NCBI RefSeq assembly: GCF_001761485.1
Contig: NC_090773.1
Coordinates: forward strand, 3,534,001-3,598,000
Length of the DNA: 64,000 nt
Reading direction: 5' to 3'
Origin: Yarrowia lipolytica
Lineage: Eukaryota; Ascomycota; Dipodascomycetes; Dipodascales
Below are positions 62,541 through 64,000 of this stretch, in pieces. Position numbers and translations under genes: made by a program. Each line of letters starts with the position of its first letter. Position 1 is the first letter of the stretch. The notes under the pieces are model-generated. The model worked only from the letters and a program-made list of their open reading frames with translations. It did no database searches and had not been told where the DNA came from.

Positions 62541-64000
62541 ATGGCACTCCTCAATGCGGCCCCCCAGGCTGACGAATCGCCCGAAGAGGCCCAGCTGGTG
62601 CACAAGCCCGCGCAAAGAAGCACTCTAGCCGACAACACACCGACCGGCCATGCACAGAAGGAGGCGTTTGACGCATCCACGTTCCGACAGCAACACCAAG
62701 ATTTCAAAAGCACGGGAGTGGCGTTAGATCCATCCATCGCCACCCAGGGCCAGCTTGTACACAACCAGCATGTCGGTGGAGACAATACACAGAACAACCG
62801 GCCGTTAAAACGCCACAAAAAGGGAGAGGTGGGTGTCTTGGAAGGCAAGAAGGCATACAAGGGACCATGGGCAGCATATGACGACGAAGAAAGCACTAGT
62901 GAGGAGGAAGAGGAGGACGACAGCGTGAATGACGTTGAGGACAACACCAATGTTGTCATTGCAGATGCCGAGACTGAGCCTGAAACCGTCAAGGAGAGCT
63001 CTATTCTACATGTCAAGGGCAAAGACTACCTGGGACGATCTTTCATGCACATTCCCCAAGATTTGGGTATCAAGCTGACACGTGATCCTGGGGAGAGCGA
63101 GTGGCATGTTCCTACCCGAAAGGCCCATACGTATACTGGTCACACTGGTGGTGTGAACGCACTACGTTTGTTCCCCAAGGCTGGTCATCTGCTGTTGTCT
63201 TGTGGTAACGACTCTAAAATCAAGCTATGGGACGTTTACCACAAGCGCGAGCTCATCCGCACATACTCTGGACACTCGCGTGCTGTTAAAGACATATCTT
63301 TTAACAATGATGGTACGAGGTTCCTGTCTGCATCATACGACAAGAGTGTCAAGTTATGGGATACAGAATCAGGGGAGTGTCTGGCTCAGTTCTCCACGGG
63401 CAAGATCCCCAACGCGGTCAAGTTCAACCCCAACAACAACAATGAGTTTCTTGCTGCCATGGCTGACCGTAAGATCATCCATTGGGACATCACAACGAAG
63501 GAGACTATCCAGACGTATGACCATCATCTGGGACCTGTGAACACAATCACATTTGTGGACGAGAACCGGAGATTCATGACCACATCAGACGACAAGACGG
63601 TGCGAGTCTGGGATCTCCAAATTAACGTCCCCATCAAATATATTGCTGACCCTGCTCAGCACTCTATGCCTTCTGTACAGATTCATCCCTCTGGCAACCA
63701 CGTGGCTGCTCAGAGTATGGACAACCAGATTGTGGTGTTTGCTGCCAAGGACCGGTTCAGACAGAACCGAAAGAAGACCTTCACAGGTGCATCTTCAGCA
63801 GGATATGCCATTGAGGTCAATTTCTCGGCGGACGGCAAATACCTCATGTCTGGAGACACAGGTGGAAATGCCTATTTCTGGGACTGGAAGACTTGTAAGC
63901 TCAAGAGTAGCTTCAAGGCCCACGATAGTGCCCTTCGGTGCATTGCTGCCCACCCCCAGGAGAGCAGCAAACTGGTTACTGCAGGTAGAGGCAGTGAGAT
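62541..64000 (+). CDS. CDC40: Pre-mRNA splicing factor Prp17/Cdc40, partial
   Basis: Prp17 acts in the second catalytic step of splicing. The ORF begins at the ATG at 62541 and is open to the right edge (about 486 codons); the C-terminus lies outside the window. A disordered acidic N-part has DYLGRSFMH in its last third. The WD40 propeller then opens with YTGHTGGVNALRLFP and LLLSCGNDSKIKLWD, with TSDDKTVRVWD and KFNPNNNNEFLAAMADRKIIHWD in later blades, closely following human CDC40. Most of the propeller is present. It is divergent from BCP1. Confidence 0.94.
   Translation, partial: MALLNAAPQADESPEEAQLVHKPAQRSTLADNTPTGHAQKEAFDASTFRQQHQDFKSTGVALDPSIATQGQLVHNQHVGGDNTQNNRPLKRHKKGEVGVLEGKKAYKGPWAAYDDEESTSEEEEEDDSVNDVEDNTNVVIADAETEPETVKESSILHVKGKDYLGRSFMHIPQDLGIKLTRDPGESEWHVPTRKAHTYTGHTGGVNALRLFPKAGHLLLSCGNDSKIKLWDVYHKRELIRTYSGHSRAVKDISFNNDGTRFLSASYDKSVKLWDTESGECLAQFSTGKIPNAVKFNPNNNNEFLAAMADRKIIHWDITTKETIQTYDHHLGPVNTITFVDENRRFMTTSDDKTVRVWDLQINVPIKYIADPAQHSMPSVQIHPSGNHVAAQSMDNQIVVFAAKDRFRQNRKKTFTGASSAGYAIEVNFSADGKYLMSGDTGGNAYFWDWKTCKLKSSFKAHDSALRCIAAHPQESSKLVTAGRGSE

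Overview
This is nuclear DNA from an ascomycete yeast, almost certainly Yarrowia lipolytica or a very close relative. The evidence is fourfold. CGA is the favoured Arg codon in the strongly biased genes. Introns are few, lie at the 5' end, start with GTGAGT and end in a fused CTAAC/T plus four bases ending in AG. Genes are compact, with spacers rich in GTAC motifs. The gene set includes functions absent from Saccharomyces: a complex I assembly factor, an LSD1-type demethylase, a MABP1/WDR62 homologue and a Pex23-like dysferlin-domain peroxin. I see about 27 genes in 64 kb. I see no rRNA, convincing tRNA, CRISPR array or intact mobile element.

Layout. 0-14.4 kb: an edge ORF of unknown nature, an NRAMP metal transporter, RSC58 (chromatin remodelling), SSL1 (TFIIH), CSN6 (signalosome), a secreted fasciclin protein, CNL1 (BLOC-1) and a Spc110/Pcp1-type spindle pole coiled-coil protein. 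14.4-32.3 kb: a long spacer, an LSD1-type protein (Q-rich, SWIRM, amine oxidase, HMG), a possible 66-residue gene, RRN3 (Pol I initiation), PAH1 (lipin) and CCC2 (copper ATPase). 32.8-46 kb: a MABP1/WDR62-like WD40 protein, an NDUFAF2-like factor, a Ypt35-like PX protein, TRR1, the septin gene CDC12 and TRP4. 46.8-64 kb: GGA adaptor, a cell-wall protein, a small LEA-like hydrophilic protein, EAF1/VID21 (NuA4), a CCCH-Smr protein, a PEX23-like gene, BCP1 and PRP17/CDC40, which is cut by the right edge.

The genes are mostly independent housekeeping units. Several pairs are divergent and share a short promoter (RSC58/SSL1, EAF1/CCCH-Smr, BCP1/PRP17, NDUFAF2-like/YPT35-like). Four spliced genes were resolved by joining exons on conserved protein sequence or splice signals: RRN3, PAH1, CDC12 and the LSD1-type gene. 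In the LSD1-type gene the start codon itself appears to be made by splicing. Other points worth a look are a one-base break in the CAG tract of EAF1 that hides a natural Q/G-rich C-terminus, a presequence-like in-frame extension upstream of TRR1, Gcn4-type and Yap1-type sites at TRP4 and TRR1, and a family of palindromic GTAC-rich intergenic motifs.
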